64,000 nt of DNA. It comes from Anthoceros angustus (lineage: Eukaryota > Streptophyta > Anthocerotopsida > Anthocerotales > Anthocerotaceae). Shown piece by piece: positions 43,968 to 53,886 of the stretch; the first letter of the stretch is position 1, and every line of letters begins with the position of its first letter. Made by a program: the position numbers and the translations under genes. The notes beneath the pieces were generated by a model that saw only the letters and a program-made list of their open reading frames with translations, had not been told where the DNA came from and did no database searches. The stretch spans positions 1,488,001 through 1,552,000 of the forward strand of contig MU008160.1 in the NCBI GenBank assembly GCA_010909165.1, given 5' to 3'.

Positions 43968-46900
43968 ATGACTGGAGCCATGGAGGGCCTCGAGCACGAG
44001 GTGCAGAATCTGCAGGTGGCAAGTGGCCATGGGTCGGGAAGACAGCATGATCATGAGCAACTCACGCAGTATTTTACCCACCAATTGAGAGCGGCTACTC
44101 TTCAGACACCGGGGTTGTTAGACGAGGTGCCTGTGGGCGACTGCTTGACTGTTGAAGACGTGATGAGCAAGGTGGAGGAGTACAGGCAGACTGAAAATGG
44201 TTTTGTAAAGGTTGCTGTACGATGGCGAGCTTGTATGAATCTTGCAGCGGCAGGGTTGAAGGCCCTCGAGGGTTGTCACGAAATTGCTTTGGATGCTTGC
44301 ACAGAAGTGGAGCTACAGCTGCAGGCGGAATCTGAAAGCCTCCCGCACGGAGAAGCCTGGGTTGCAGGATTCAAGGGGCTGATTTACGCTTCCAAAGGGG
44401 ACTGGGCGGCCGCCGAAAACTCCCTTTGGAGAGTTATCCAGGTGGAGCAGGCCTGTGTGGGCTCCCGCTTCTTCCACCGGTTCGTAGTCTGCCTGTTTGC
44501 CGAGAGTTTGGGGTACCTCATCATCCATGCCATGGATCCCAGGGTACCCACAGATTGCCCGGAATCGTCGGGGTTTTGCAGAAACAGCCACGCTTTCTAT
44601 CCATTCCTTTTGCTTTGCAGCGGTGAATTTCATCCAGTCAGTGATAGTGATTTCTTGCTGGAATGTGCGAAATTAGGTCCTCAGTGGCCTGAAGCTAGAT
44701 GCGCATGTGTTGATGCGTACTACAAGGCTGCCAAGGTTTTTGCGGAGTCGAAGAGTGCAACCAGATTACGTGAGAGTCTTTTGGCAGGGTACCTCATGCC
44801 TCATGCACTCAAAGTTCCCTTTCTGGAGATCTCGATGTGGGAAGCGCTAGGTGATTTGGAGTTCGTGCAGGCAGAATACCAATCGGCGCTAATTCACTTT
44901 ACAGGAGCGCTTAGGGTTGCCTTGATGGAGGGCGAGGAAGACGATCCGGTGAAGGTCCGGGCTCTTTGTGAACGCATATTGAAGTCAGCTGCTTTGAGCT
45001 ACCCTACACTGCCAAGACCTCCAAGAGACGCAGACTCCGTAGATGTTATGTGTTACGCCCTTTGCTTCATGACTAGGGTGCAACAAGCTGATTGGCCCAA
45101 CGCCGAGGATTGGAAGAAAACGAGTTGGGAAGAGGTGAGACACCTGCTTGCTACCAAGCACCAGCAATCGGCACCAGCACCAATATATCCGTGGATAACC
45201 GAGGCTTTGGAGGGGCTTGTGGACATCTATGATCGTGCTGGTGCTTACAGCTCTGCTGCTGAAGTCTGCCTCCTGCACTCAAGATTGGTGGATCTCCAGT
45301 CTCAGATAGGTAAGCTGTCCTCTGTTGTAAATTACTGGTACAAGGCGGGGGATATGGGCAGAGCCCTTGAGGTCATGGAGGCAGCGGTATCAGCATCCCA
45401 GCGGCTAAATGAATCCGATTGGGAGCTTCGAGCCCACATCCAAATTAGCGCTGCCATGGTGTGGCAGAAAGACGGCCAGACGGACAGGGCAGTTGCTGCA
45501 AGGGAGGAGGCGTGGCGTCTCTTTTCGACCAGGACAAACTTGGACGAGTTCAACAATCCCGGGGAAACCATCATCAAGGGGATGGTGGCTCTCCTCGAGA
45601 ATTACCGGGTGCGCAAGAGCTGGTCTTCAGCCTACGAGTTGGTGGGCTCCGTGGATGCCTACATGGACAAGCATCTGGAAGGGAGCCTGCTATGGGAGAT
45701 GTGGAACACTTCGAAGGCATACCTAGCGCAAGAGGTTGGCGACCTCCAGCAGGCTAGAACAATTCTTAGAGACATGCAAGAGATACTAGGGAAGGATCCG
45801 GTACAAACAGGTCATGGCCCAACTCGCCGTGAGTTACAGTTGCTCCAGGCGACCGCTGAGCTCCACTTAAGGAATGGTCACTGGAAGCTGGCTGTGAGGA
45901 CATCTGAGGGGGCACTGAAAGCCGTTCAAAAGGTTTCTATGAAGAGATTTGAGATGCGCATGCGCGTCAATTTGTGCTTTGCTCTCTGGTGTTTGGGACG
46001 GCACCAAAAGCTCGATGCAGAGCTGGAGACGGCATTGTCGCAGGAGGTCTCGGGTGTGGCTGATATAAATTTGGAGCTAACGAAGGTGCGCCTGCTGCAG
46101 GCCAAAGCCGCCTTGAGGCTCGGGGATACTGCCGCAGCATGGACCTATACCCAGATAGCAGAAACATTGGCAGCCAACGATGGTGTCCACCTGGTCCTGG
46201 TCAAATACCATCAAGCCAGTGTCCTGCAGGCGCAACAGCAATGGATGAGCGCTGCTAAACTGGCTAGGGAGGCTGCTGAACTTGCCGCTGCGCAACAACG
46301 GGAGACTTGTTATCAAGACCATGAACCCACAGCTTGGGTTCTGTTTTTCGATAACAGGATGAAGTCGGTCTACTGGCTTCTGCAGAATTTGTGGATATAC
46401 CACCTCCGACGCCCTGAGCAAGGCTTGCTTTGGGCGGAAAGGGCCAATGTGCGCTCTCTCTTGCACCAGATCCATAGGAAAGGATCTGAGGAGGACCCGT
46501 TTTTCAACCCCGTGGAATTGGAGCACTGCGACACTTTGTTGGAGAGCATAATCTGGGCCACTGTGAAATCGCTAAGCCCCACGACTGCCATCATCCACTA
46601 TGTCTACGACACATCGCAGGGCCAGTTGTACATGTATGTGACCAGATACTCAGCCAAATCTTCCAACGGGGTTTCCATCTTGTGCACTATCTGTGTGCTT
46701 AGCACCTGGTTTAAGAATGCAGGTGAGCCACCCACAACTCGTTTGGAGGAACTGATAAGCAAGGCTCGGACTGACATCCAGAATGAGGAAGACTCGAAGG
46801 GACCCATCAAAGCCCTGGTCACTCTGCACGCACTCCTGGTGCAGTTCATCGAGGCAGATCTGGAGGGGTGCGACACACTTGTCTTCGCACCAGGGCACGG

Positions 46901-48077
46901 GTGCTTGTCCCAGGTGCCCTTTGCTGCTTTGTATGACGAGAGGAGGGGCAAGTTCCTGGTCCAACTGCAAGCAACCAAGGGAGTGGCTGTCATCCCTTCC
47001 ATCACAACTTTGTACAGATGCTTACGACGGCAGGAAAAGTTCCACGCCAGGATGGAATTCCCGGATCCCGTGGACGTTCCCTTCCTGGACTCAGTCACCT
47101 ACCCTGCAGGATTCCTGCAAGAGCCGCGTCATCAACAGGGTAGCTGGCAGCTCAGCAAGGTGGCCTTCATAGCTGGCAACCCAGAACCCATGGGCCTGGG
47201 CCGGCCCCAGCTGGACTTCTCGCTGCTCGAAGCCATCACCGTGGCCTCTTACTTCAACGTCCAGCCTTGCGTGGGTAGGAACATGACCAAGAAAGCTGTG
47301 CTGGAAGGGCTGGCAAACAGTGGTGTGGTTCTGTTGGCAACCCATGGTATTGTCGATGCGGACCGGTACCCTTACGGCTGCCTGGTGATTCAGGGGCCAG
47401 ATAAATGCAGCACAGGCAGCGAAACAGATGGCCATGGTGCTGCCAGGAGCCACAGAAGCTCTCGTATCTTCCAAGGGACTGATGCCAACTCTCGCTTGCG
47501 CAAGGTCGAAGAGGCTGGCCAGGTCCTCACTGCTTCAGAGATTGCGAACCTGGAAGGTGGTATTGCTGCTGGATTGGTGGTGCTGAGTACGTGCGAATCG
47601 GGGCTGGGTGAGGTCACCCGAAGTGAAGGGTTGGTGGGAATGGGTCGCGCTCTGCTGCAGGCCGGTGCGCCAACGGCAGTCCTTACCATGTGGGAGGTCC
47701 AAGATCAACAGCAAATGCTTCTGATTGCAGGTCGCATATACTTTCCGCTCCTCACATTCCTGCTGTTTTTTCATTTATTCCTAACTTCGTCGTCCCTTCA
47801 TTTTTTCTCCTGCGTTTCAGTGACTTGTTTTTCAGTGACTTGTTGTTTACCTATTCCAGAACTATTTCATGTTTTATACATTGATTCCCGCACACGTGGT
47901 ATGACCATCTGCGAGGCATTGCAAAGCATAATGGAAGGTCATATCCAGAGGGGTAGCCCTATCCATCTTTGGGCATCCTTGAATATTGTTGGTTCTCCAC
48001 TTTTATATCTCCGGAGACCGGAATTTTCTTATTCTCATATTTCTTATTTTAAAACTTTATATGACCGTGGGTGTTAG
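43968..48077 (+). CDS. TPR-CHAT protease-like protein, full-length copy CHAT-C
   Basis: The ATG at 43968 opens 1369 codons. TPR-like helix pairs span about residues 90-800 (for example AALRLGDTAAAWTYTQIAET). The C-terminal ~470 residues are a CHAT domain: an acidic strand-helix region with GCDTLVFAPGHGCLSQVPFA near 965, His1126 in LLATHG, Cys1209 in VLSTCESGLG, and the conserved GLVGMGRALLQAGAPTAVLT segment. Both dyad residues are present, so activity is plausible. CHAT proteins cleave or partner with effectors in bacteria, and separase is the best-known eukaryotic relative. A hydrophobic run after residue 1254 is better explained by an in-frame 129 bp intron (47731-47859); splicing gives 1326 residues. 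No signal peptide or membrane segment remains after splicing, so a cytosolic location is inferred. The first ~115 codons belong to the triplicated unit. Confidence 0.92.
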   Translation: MTGAMEGLEHEVQNLQVASGHGSGRQHDHEQLTQYFTHQLRAATLQTPGLLDEVPVGDCLTVEDVMSKVEEYRQTENGFVKVAVRWRACMNLAAAGLKALEGCHEIALDACTEVELQLQAESESLPHGEAWVAGFKGLIYASKGDWAAAENSLWRVIQVEQACVGSRFFHRFVVCLFAESLGYLIIHAMDPRVPTDCPESSGFCRNSHAFYPFLLLCSGEFHPVSDSDFLLECAKLGPQWPEARCACVDAYYKAAKVFAESKSATRLRESLLAGYLMPHALKVPFLEISMWEALGDLEFVQAEYQSALIHFTGALRVALMEGEEDDPVKVRALCERILKSAALSYPTLPRPPRDADSVDVMCYALCFMTRVQQADWPNAEDWKKTSWEEVRHLLATKHQQSAPAPIYPWITEALEGLVDIYDRAGAYSSAAEVCLLHSRLVDLQSQIGKLSSVVNYWYKAGDMGRALEVMEAAVSASQRLNESDWELRAHIQISAAMVWQKDGQTDRAVAAREEAWRLFSTRTNLDEFNNPGETIIKGMVALLENYRVRKSWSSAYELVGSVDAYMDKHLEGSLLWEMWNTSKAYLAQEVGDLQQARTILRDMQEILGKDPVQTGHGPTRRELQLLQATAELHLRNGHWKLAVRTSEGALKAVQKVSMKRFEMRMRVNLCFALWCLGRHQKLDAELETALSQEVSGVADINLELTKVRLLQAKAALRLGDTAAAWTYTQIAETLAANDGVHLVLVKYHQASVLQAQQQWMSAAKLAREAAELAAAQQRETCYQDHEPTAWVLFFDNRMKSVYWLLQNLWIYHLRRPEQGLLWAERANVRSLLHQIHRKGSEEDPFFNPVELEHCDTLLESIIWATVKSLSPTTAIIHYVYDTSQGQLYMYVTRYSAKSSNGVSILCTICVLSTWFKNAGEPPTTRLEELISKARTDIQNEEDSKGPIKALVTLHALLVQFIEADLEGCDTLVFAPGHGCLSQVPFAALYDERRGKFLVQLQATKGVAVIPSITTLYRCLRRQEKFHARMEFPDPVDVPFLDSVTYPAGFLQEPRHQQGSWQLSKVAFIAGNPEPMGLGRPQLDFSLLEAITVASYFNVQPCVGRNMTKKAVLEGLANSGVVLLATHGIVDADRYPYGCLVIQGPDKCSTGSETDGHGAARSHRSSRIFQGTDANSRLRKVEEAGQVLTASEIANLEGGIAAGLVVLSTCESGLGEVTRSEGLVGMGRALLQAGAPTAVLTMWEVQDQQQMLLIAGRIYFPLLTFLLFFHLFLTSSSLHFFSCVSVTCFSVTCCLPIPELFHVLYIDSRTRGMTICEALQSIMEGHIQRGSPIHLWASLNIVGSPLLYLRRPEFSYSHISYFKTLYDRGC
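47731..47859 (+). other. Predicted in-frame intron of CHAT-C
   Basis: Donor gcag|gtcgca and acceptor attccag|aac bound 129 bases, divisible by three, with no stop. The T-rich content encodes an implausible hydrophobic run inside the CHAT core, and removal restores a CHAT-like C-terminus. Two further acceptors (ttcag|tgacttg, tandemly duplicated near 47820 and 47834) could give alternative forms. Confidence 0.75.
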
Positions 48078-48883
48078 TCACGTTGTACACAATCATATTG
48101 TATCGTATGCGATCGCTAGATTAAGACGCTATTACATACGAGGAGGTTATTACACGAGTGTCACATTAGGAAGTTACACGTCGACTTCAAAGAGGTTATA
48201 GTCATTGACAAAGAGTGAAACGCAATGTGGAAGGTAGCCTTGTGTCGAAACATGATGAAACACATTCTAATATAGTATTGTTTCGAAGTTACTAGGAACA
48301 TGTATAGATTTTTGCCTATGTATGTATATTTTTCCTTCTTTCCTATGCAAGATAGTTGGTTATGTTATACCAAAAACACGCGCAAATGTCTTTCTAAAAG
48401 TTATTTTCAAATGAAACGAATCTTAGAGTGTAGTTGCTATCCCATCGGAGCAGTTCCAGCCGAAAGATAATGCCGCAATTTTCCAACGCCTTCAAGGCTC
48501 TCTAAGTTATGGATTTGCGCATGGTTATGCAGCACTTTAGAAAGTTCCACCCACATACTACAGCGCTCTTCCGGATCCACTTTGAAGTCCTTGCTTCTCG
48601 AAAGTCGTGTCTTGGACGTCTTTTATGGTGCATATTTCGAGGGAACCCCGCGGTTTCACGCATCCCTATCTTCCTCACCTCTTTCACCTCTGCCGACGCC
48701 AAGGCATCTGTGGAGGTGTCTGAGAGAAATAAATAATCCACACTTTCAAGCCCCATCACCACACCACAGTCACGAGGGCCTTGATTTCCTGCTCAAGATG
48801 GCACTCTCCTCGCAACCGCTGCGGCTCCACAGCAACCGGGCACATTGTGCGTAAAAGCCATGCGCGCATCTTCAGTTCACCAC
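48078..48883. other. No recognised gene; CHAT 3' flank
   Basis: Moderately AT-rich up to 48420. Small frames at 48502-48854 lie on both strands with no recognisable motif. Confidence 0.6.
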
Positions 48884-48995
48884 AATTTTGTATGCACAGA
48901 TACATCGTGGGATTTGTTTTGTGGAATCTTTAGTTAAGGAATTTTGTATGCACAGATACATCGTGGGATTTGTTTTGTGGAATCTTTAGTTAAGG
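48884..48995. repeat. 56 bp perfect tandem duplication
   Basis: The unit beginning aattttgtatgcacagatac occurs at 48884 and 48940 with no visible differences, so it is recent. Confidence 0.95.
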
Positions 48996-49008
48996 GTCTC
49001 AGGGTGGC

Positions 49009-49330
49009 TGGAGTAGCTCAGACGGTTAGTGCATGCTGGCTCATGATATGAGCCTGAGTTGTTTTCGCACTCTACCCTAACGCCAGAGGGAAACCCCGAA
49101 CTCCGAGAGGCGAGCTCGACGGTTAGTGCATGCTGGCTCATGATATGAATGTCGGAGTTGAGTTTCCCCTGCTGGGCACCGAACGCTAGAGGGAAACTCA
49201 ACTTCGAGGCCTAACCTGCTCAGTGGCAGCTGGTTCCCCGTTTCGGCCGGTGGATGATCACAAGACTAGGTGGAGTAGCTCAGTAGCTTAGGGGCATGCT
49301 GGCTAACGACCACATGGTTGGAGGTTCTCT
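49009..49330 (+). repeat. tRNA-derived SINE-like element with three A-box-like segments
   Basis: gtagctcagacggttagtgc at ~49013, ctcgacggttagtgcatgct at ~49114 and gtagctcagtagcttagggg at ~49274 resemble the A-box half of a tRNA. The third is followed by a weak B-box-like stretch (ggttggaggttctc). No copy folds into a full cloverleaf by eye, so a SINE or tRNA relic is more likely than a working tRNA. Confidence 0.5.
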
Positions 49331-49931
49331 TCGGGTTTTGAGCAGGGATCTATCAGGAAAAGAGCTTAGCCTTTATAGAGAGGGAACACAACACTCCCAT
49401 ACAATATGGGTTATATGCACTAGGCACATTAGATACTAGCACACAAGCACACAAGAACACTTGCACACACCACACATTACAAGTAGGTGGGCTTGGCCTT
49501 ATGTAGTCCTAGCCTTGGATCCTACTGGTCACTTGACCTTGAATCGTGTTGGTTACTTGACCTTGCCCTTTACTTTTGGACTTTCTAGAAGATACTTTCT
49601 AGGAGATACTTTCTAGAAGATGCCTGACTTTTCAAGTATGTTATTTTTAGGGCACTCTTCATAACCTGCTTTTAGGGCACTCTTCATAACATATTTTGAT
49701 ATTTTGTAATAAATCACTTCTAACAGGATCCTGGTTTCTTCTCGAATCTTCATGCTACCCGGTATCGTAATCATGAATCAGCTTCATGGACATGCCGGTG
49801 GATGATCACATCCATGTCCTTCGTGTTTGTCCCGGGATGGAATGTGAACTCCGCGAGGCCTTACCACTGTAGTGGGAGAGAGGCGGAGTAGTAGTGTTGT
49901 GGGATCACGTTTTGGGGGCGGCGCACGTACG
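49331..49931. other. Non-coding, short direct repeats
   Basis: tttctagaagatac-type repeats lie at 49580-49620 and gggcactcttcataac doublets at 49651-49692. No gene is seen; it may be the body or tail of the SINE-like element. Confidence 0.5.
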
Positions 49932-50177
49932 TACATGAGGTGCCGTCTCCGTCGTTTGTGAGAAACCCTTCTTCTCCCATTCATTTCGGATGCTTAAATA
50001 AATTAGATTTTTCTTAATTTTCTTTTTTACCATTTAGCTTCACCACTTCACCATACATGAGGTGCCGTCTCCGTCGTTTGTGAGAAACCCTTCTTCTCCC
50101 ATTCATTTCGGATGCTTAAATAAATCAGATTTTTCTTAATTTTCTTTTTTACCATTTAGCTTCACCACTTCACCATA
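49932..50177. repeat. 122 bp tandem duplication
   Basis: Units begin with acatgaggtgccgtctccgt at 49934 and 50056. One base difference (aaattag against aaatcag) is visible. Confidence 0.93.
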
Positions 50178-50982
50178 ATATCAGTTCCACATGCATGCCT
50201 GCAATGTGACCGTCCACCTACTTCACTCATGAAAATGACCTAGCAATTTCTACGCCTCCATCCACTCTTTTTGGTCGGCTCTCATTCATTATTTCTCCCC
50301 CGGGTCACAGTGTGAAAATCCATGACTATAGTCATGAAAATTGAGGGTTTTGACTTGTCTCAATGCTCTGTGGTCGAATCCCCCATACATACATATGTCT
50401 CCGACAGATTCCCCTGTCAACCATCCTCCTCACACACATCTCCTCTGCCTCCTCATAGATGTGGGCATTGCTATGTACACAGGTCTACCAACAAAACACT
50501 TGCTCAAGATCTTGTCTCATCTACTCTCGCAGCTACCTTCTCGCAGCTACCTTCTCGGCTTCATCAACACCATGAAGTCCCACCTCTACGATTGCTCCAA
50601 ATTTAACATGCACCGCAAGAGTAACCCAATCTCCACCACCCATAAACCTTGTCCTCACCACCGAAAGTGCATCATCACATTCCCCTCTGACTCCATACTC
50701 CTCTTACCGCATGTATCCCAAAGTCAAAGAGAGCACTTCACTTCACTTCTGCCTCCCCACACCTAATGCTCAATTCACTTCACTGTACAATACACTGCAA
50801 AACAGTGTGAAGTATTAGACATACATAACCTTTGCCTCCCCCCACCTAATGCTCAGTTCACTTGTACAATACACTGCAAACACTGTGAGGTAGTAGACAT
50901 ACATAACCTCAACCATACTTCTGAAACTTGCAACATCAAAGCTCTGCGAGCCAAATCTATCCCCTATCTCCAAGCTACAGAA
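50178..50982. other. Intergenic, 3' flank of the TolB-like gene
   Basis: It holds an ~80 bp imperfect tandem duplication at 50751-50910 (cacctaatgctca...gtacaatacactgcaaa). Frames at 50322-50766 are compositionally ordinary and match nothing I know. Confidence 0.55.
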
Positions 50983-53244
50983 CTAACGGCATCCAGTGGA
51001 TCGAATGGGAATGCGAAAACCAACAGAAGGGATCCCCATCCAATGCACATCATCAAAGGAGCAATCCACCGGAGAGCCCTCGGACGACAGCTGCCGTGTA
51101 CCAGGTGCAGGCAAGCCCCAGGTCGGGGTGCCGTCTTCATACGCGTTGTGGGTGAGACGCTGCAGCCCCGTTCCGTCCACGCCAATCACAAAGATCTCGC
51201 CGTAGGGTTGGAACTGGTGCGGCATGGAAACAGGCTCCGCGGAGTTCCCCGCCAGATTGGACGTGAACACTAAGTGCCTCGAGTCGGGGCTGAAGCAGGG
51301 ATGGTTCATCCGACCGTCCACCTCCGGCAGTAGCCGACGCAGCCCGCTCCCGTCCGGTCGCACCAGCCAGATGGCGAACGACCCCGACCCCGGCGCATGC
51401 CGGTCGGACGAGAAGGCGATCCACTCCCCGGACGGCGACCAGCAGGGCATGGTGTCCGTCCAGGCGCCGTCTGTCAGACGCCGCAACCCGCTCGCCTCCC
51501 CCTCCGAGTCCATGATGTAGAGGTTCTTGTGCCCCGACCTGCCCGACCGGAACACCACCTCGCGCCCGTCCGGCGACGCGGCCGGGAACGCGTTGTTCCC
51601 GGTCCCCTCCGCCGTCAGCACGCTGTAAGAGGCGGTCGCCGCCTGCTGGTCGCCGCCCTCCCTGAACGCCTTCTCGTCGAAGGAGACGGCGATCACCTGC
51701 ACCGGAGCCGGAGCTGACGCGAAGATAGCCCCCAACGTGGTGTACACCCGGCCTGCCCGCTGCCGATCCCAGCTCGTCCCGAACACCAGCCCGGAGAAAA
51801 CCTTCTTCCGTCCCGTCCCGTTCCGGTGCATCACGAACAGGCCGCTGGAAGCTGAGAGGTCCGGGATGTAGGCGATGAGGGACCCGTCGGGGGAGATGGC
51901 GGGGAAGTCGCCGTCGGCGCGCAGCAAATCCAGCCCGGGGAGAGTGGTTTCAATCCGCTCCAGCCGCGGGATGGCGTTCAAGTCCGAACCCTGGCCCCTG
52001 CACTTGTGGTAGCCGATGAAGGAAGCAGAGATGAAGGGACTGTAGTGGTGCGCATCGGGCTGGATCACCTCTGTTACCTTGGAGAAGGAGGAGGTCTCGA
52101 GGTCGAAGATCTCGATGTGCCGGAAGCTGGAATCCCCGGGCCGACGCGTGGCCACGGCCAGCCAGTTCCCCGAGGAGGCAGCAGGAGTGAAGGCATGGAC
52201 TCCGGGAGGAGTGACTCTCTCAGGTTGGAGGTTGAGATCGCCTTCCCAGGTTGCCAGATCTGGAGGAAGAGTGATCTTGAAGATGCTCCACCAGCCGTCG
52301 CCTGCGAGCCGGTGGAAGAAGACGGTGGATTCGTCCTTCCAAGTTGGCCAGCCTCCGTTTGCGACAGCTATCCTTCGCCGGGATCCGTCACTTGCCTTGA
52401 AGATGTAGAGATCCAAGTCCATCACGCTGGTCTCCAGGCCCTGGCACTCCTTACCCTGGTTGGAGGCCACCATGATCCATTCTCCGGAAGGGGAGATGGC
52501 GGGGCTGTAGTCGCTCACTCCCCGCGGGGTGAGCCGCTGAGTGAGTCCAGTCTCCAGGCTGACGGAGTAAACCGCCGTCCATGACTGCAGCAATTTCTCC
52601 GCAGGCTCTCTCGTGGAGGCAAAGTAGACAGTGTTGTTGGCCAAGAGCGGGCGGTCCGCCATGCTGATCCTCTCTTGGCCCACAGTGGAGCATCCCTGCA
52701 GGCTGGAGCTTTGCTTAGATCCTATGAGAGAGCTCAGTGGCAGGATCACCTCTCTTCTTTCACCAGCTTCTTCACCTTCCTCCACCACTTCCTTGATCTT
52801 CAGGTCCTGCAGTTTCTGCTCCACCGGCTCAATGGCATGCCCTTGAGAGAGGCGGACAAAGCACTCAACGTTGCCGAGCCTCTCCGAGATGAAGAGCAGC
52901 ACATCCACTGTCGGCCATCCAGCCACCACATCGGCCAAGGGTCCCGACCACCCGAGAGCGGTAACGTTGAGCCCCTCCAGCAACTGAGCATTGTAATTCA
53001 CCGACACGCCATCTGTGAGCCGAATTTCCCAGATTGCGGACCCCGACAGAGGATGAGGAGTAACGAAGACATCGAATGCGTACTGAACTCGGCCCACGAT
53101 GCTGAAGGCTATGGTGCCTTCAATCTCACTGTCCTGCAGAACACTGAAGGCAGTTGGGAGCATCGCTAGTGCAACAAAAATGGAAGCAGCCAGGCGATTC
53201 GACATCAACGACATGCAAAGAATTATGCCTGCCAGCGACAACAT
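50983..53244 (-). CDS. TolB-related WD40-like beta-propeller protein, probably secreted
   Basis: The first in-frame ATG is at 53244-53242 (753 residues); a second at 53205 is also possible. Either begins a hydrophobic signal sequence (ASIFVALAMLPTAFS). The C-terminal 500 residues hold repeated PD40/TolB strands: SPAISPSGEWIMVAS, FPAISPDGSLIAYIP, FPAASPDGREVVFRSGRSG, CWSPSGEWIAFSSDRH and CFSPDSRHLVFTSN. This is the pattern of plant 'TolB protein-related' proteins, which lack the bacterial N-terminal TolB domain and are predicted to be extracellular or vacuolar. It has no introns and its exact role is unknown. It follows the hybrid kinase gene on the same strand after 642 bp. Confidence 0.85.
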   Translation of the reverse strand: MLSLAGIILCMSLMSNRLAASIFVALAMLPTAFSVLQDSEIEGTIAFSIVGRVQYAFDVFVTPHPLSGSAIWEIRLTDGVSVNYNAQLLEGLNVTALGWSGPLADVVAGWPTVDVLLFISERLGNVECFVRLSQGHAIEPVEQKLQDLKIKEVVEEGEEAGERREVILPLSSLIGSKQSSSLQGCSTVGQERISMADRPLLANNTVYFASTREPAEKLLQSWTAVYSVSLETGLTQRLTPRGVSDYSPAISPSGEWIMVASNQGKECQGLETSVMDLDLYIFKASDGSRRRIAVANGGWPTWKDESTVFFHRLAGDGWWSIFKITLPPDLATWEGDLNLQPERVTPPGVHAFTPAASSGNWLAVATRRPGDSSFRHIEIFDLETSSFSKVTEVIQPDAHHYSPFISASFIGYHKCRGQGSDLNAIPRLERIETTLPGLDLLRADGDFPAISPDGSLIAYIPDLSASSGLFVMHRNGTGRKKVFSGLVFGTSWDRQRAGRVYTTLGAIFASAPAPVQVIAVSFDEKAFREGGDQQAATASYSVLTAEGTGNNAFPAASPDGREVVFRSGRSGHKNLYIMDSEGEASGLRRLTDGAWTDTMPCWSPSGEWIAFSSDRHAPGSGSFAIWLVRPDGSGLRRLLPEVDGRMNHPCFSPDSRHLVFTSNLAGNSAEPVSMPHQFQPYGEIFVIGVDGTGLQRLTHNAYEDGTPTWGLPAPGTRQLSSEGSPVDCSFDDVHWMGIPSVGFRIPIRSTGCR

Positions 53245-53886
53245 GAATTTCAGAACCTCTCCTTGATGAGCAAAATCAGAAGACCACCAACAGACATAGT
53301 CACCTTCTCGCACTAGCGTGCACAACAACCATATCCGGAGCGTGGCACCTGCTACAGGTTTGAGTTCTTAGCCGTACGATGATCCAACAGGCACATGCCT
53401 AGCCGTGCGATCATCCATGGTGTCCAGAGATGTTGTCCGTCTGCCAACTCACCATTGCCTCCGCGGGGGGCGTTGCCGCGCGCGAAGCTTCCTTTCTTTG
53501 GAAAGAAAAGACAGCTCCAATTGTATGTACTTCACTTAACCCCTTGACGCAAAGCGATTCTTTGTAGCGATTGCTGGCCAAATTTTTAGACAAATAGATA
53601 GACATTCAGAATGACCAGAAGCACAAAACTGCACACTCACATCGGAGAGAATATTCTGTCCAATTGTTAAATTCCCAAAACAGAAGCCTCTAAAGGCTCA
53701 ATTTCAGCTCCCCGGTCCTTGTGGGACTAAGGCTTCTATACACTTAAGTCTCAGTGTGACGACACAAACGCTTTGTGACACAACAAGCAAAGACTCGAAG
53801 GAACCACCTCACCCTGCTTGCTTGGTTGGCTTCCTGTGACGGGGAAGGACTCTTCGATGTCCAGAGGACACATCGGGTTCTAAGGT
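53245..53886. other. Intergenic region between the hybrid kinase and TolB-like genes
   Basis: It holds the TolB-like gene promoter and leader and the hybrid kinase 3' UTR. No other gene is visible, and no motif stands out. Confidence 0.6.

Larger units (their letters stand above)
30681..44316 (+). repeat. Copy C of the ~13 kb unit (direct), continuous with the full CHAT gene
   Basis: Direct repeat of copy A, offset by 26.03 kb at its left end and 26.44 kb at the CHAT ATG. It looks like the least damaged copy: longer homopolymers, better-kept frames, a PBS-like site, and intact continuation into the CHAT ORF. It lacks the RPW8 domain. Confidence 0.92.

Noticed and set aside
47731-47859. Transmembrane segment inside the CHAT protein
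   Set aside because: The hydrophobic run is exactly bounded by GT-AG sites, is T-rich and interrupts a conserved domain; it is better read as an intron.
49009-49090. Functional tRNA gene
   Set aside because: Only the A-box half is convincing. No clean acceptor stem or B-box in the right place could be found by eye.
52006-52584. 192-codon plus-strand frame
   Set aside because: Shadow of the TolB-like propeller gene on the minus strand; no motif.
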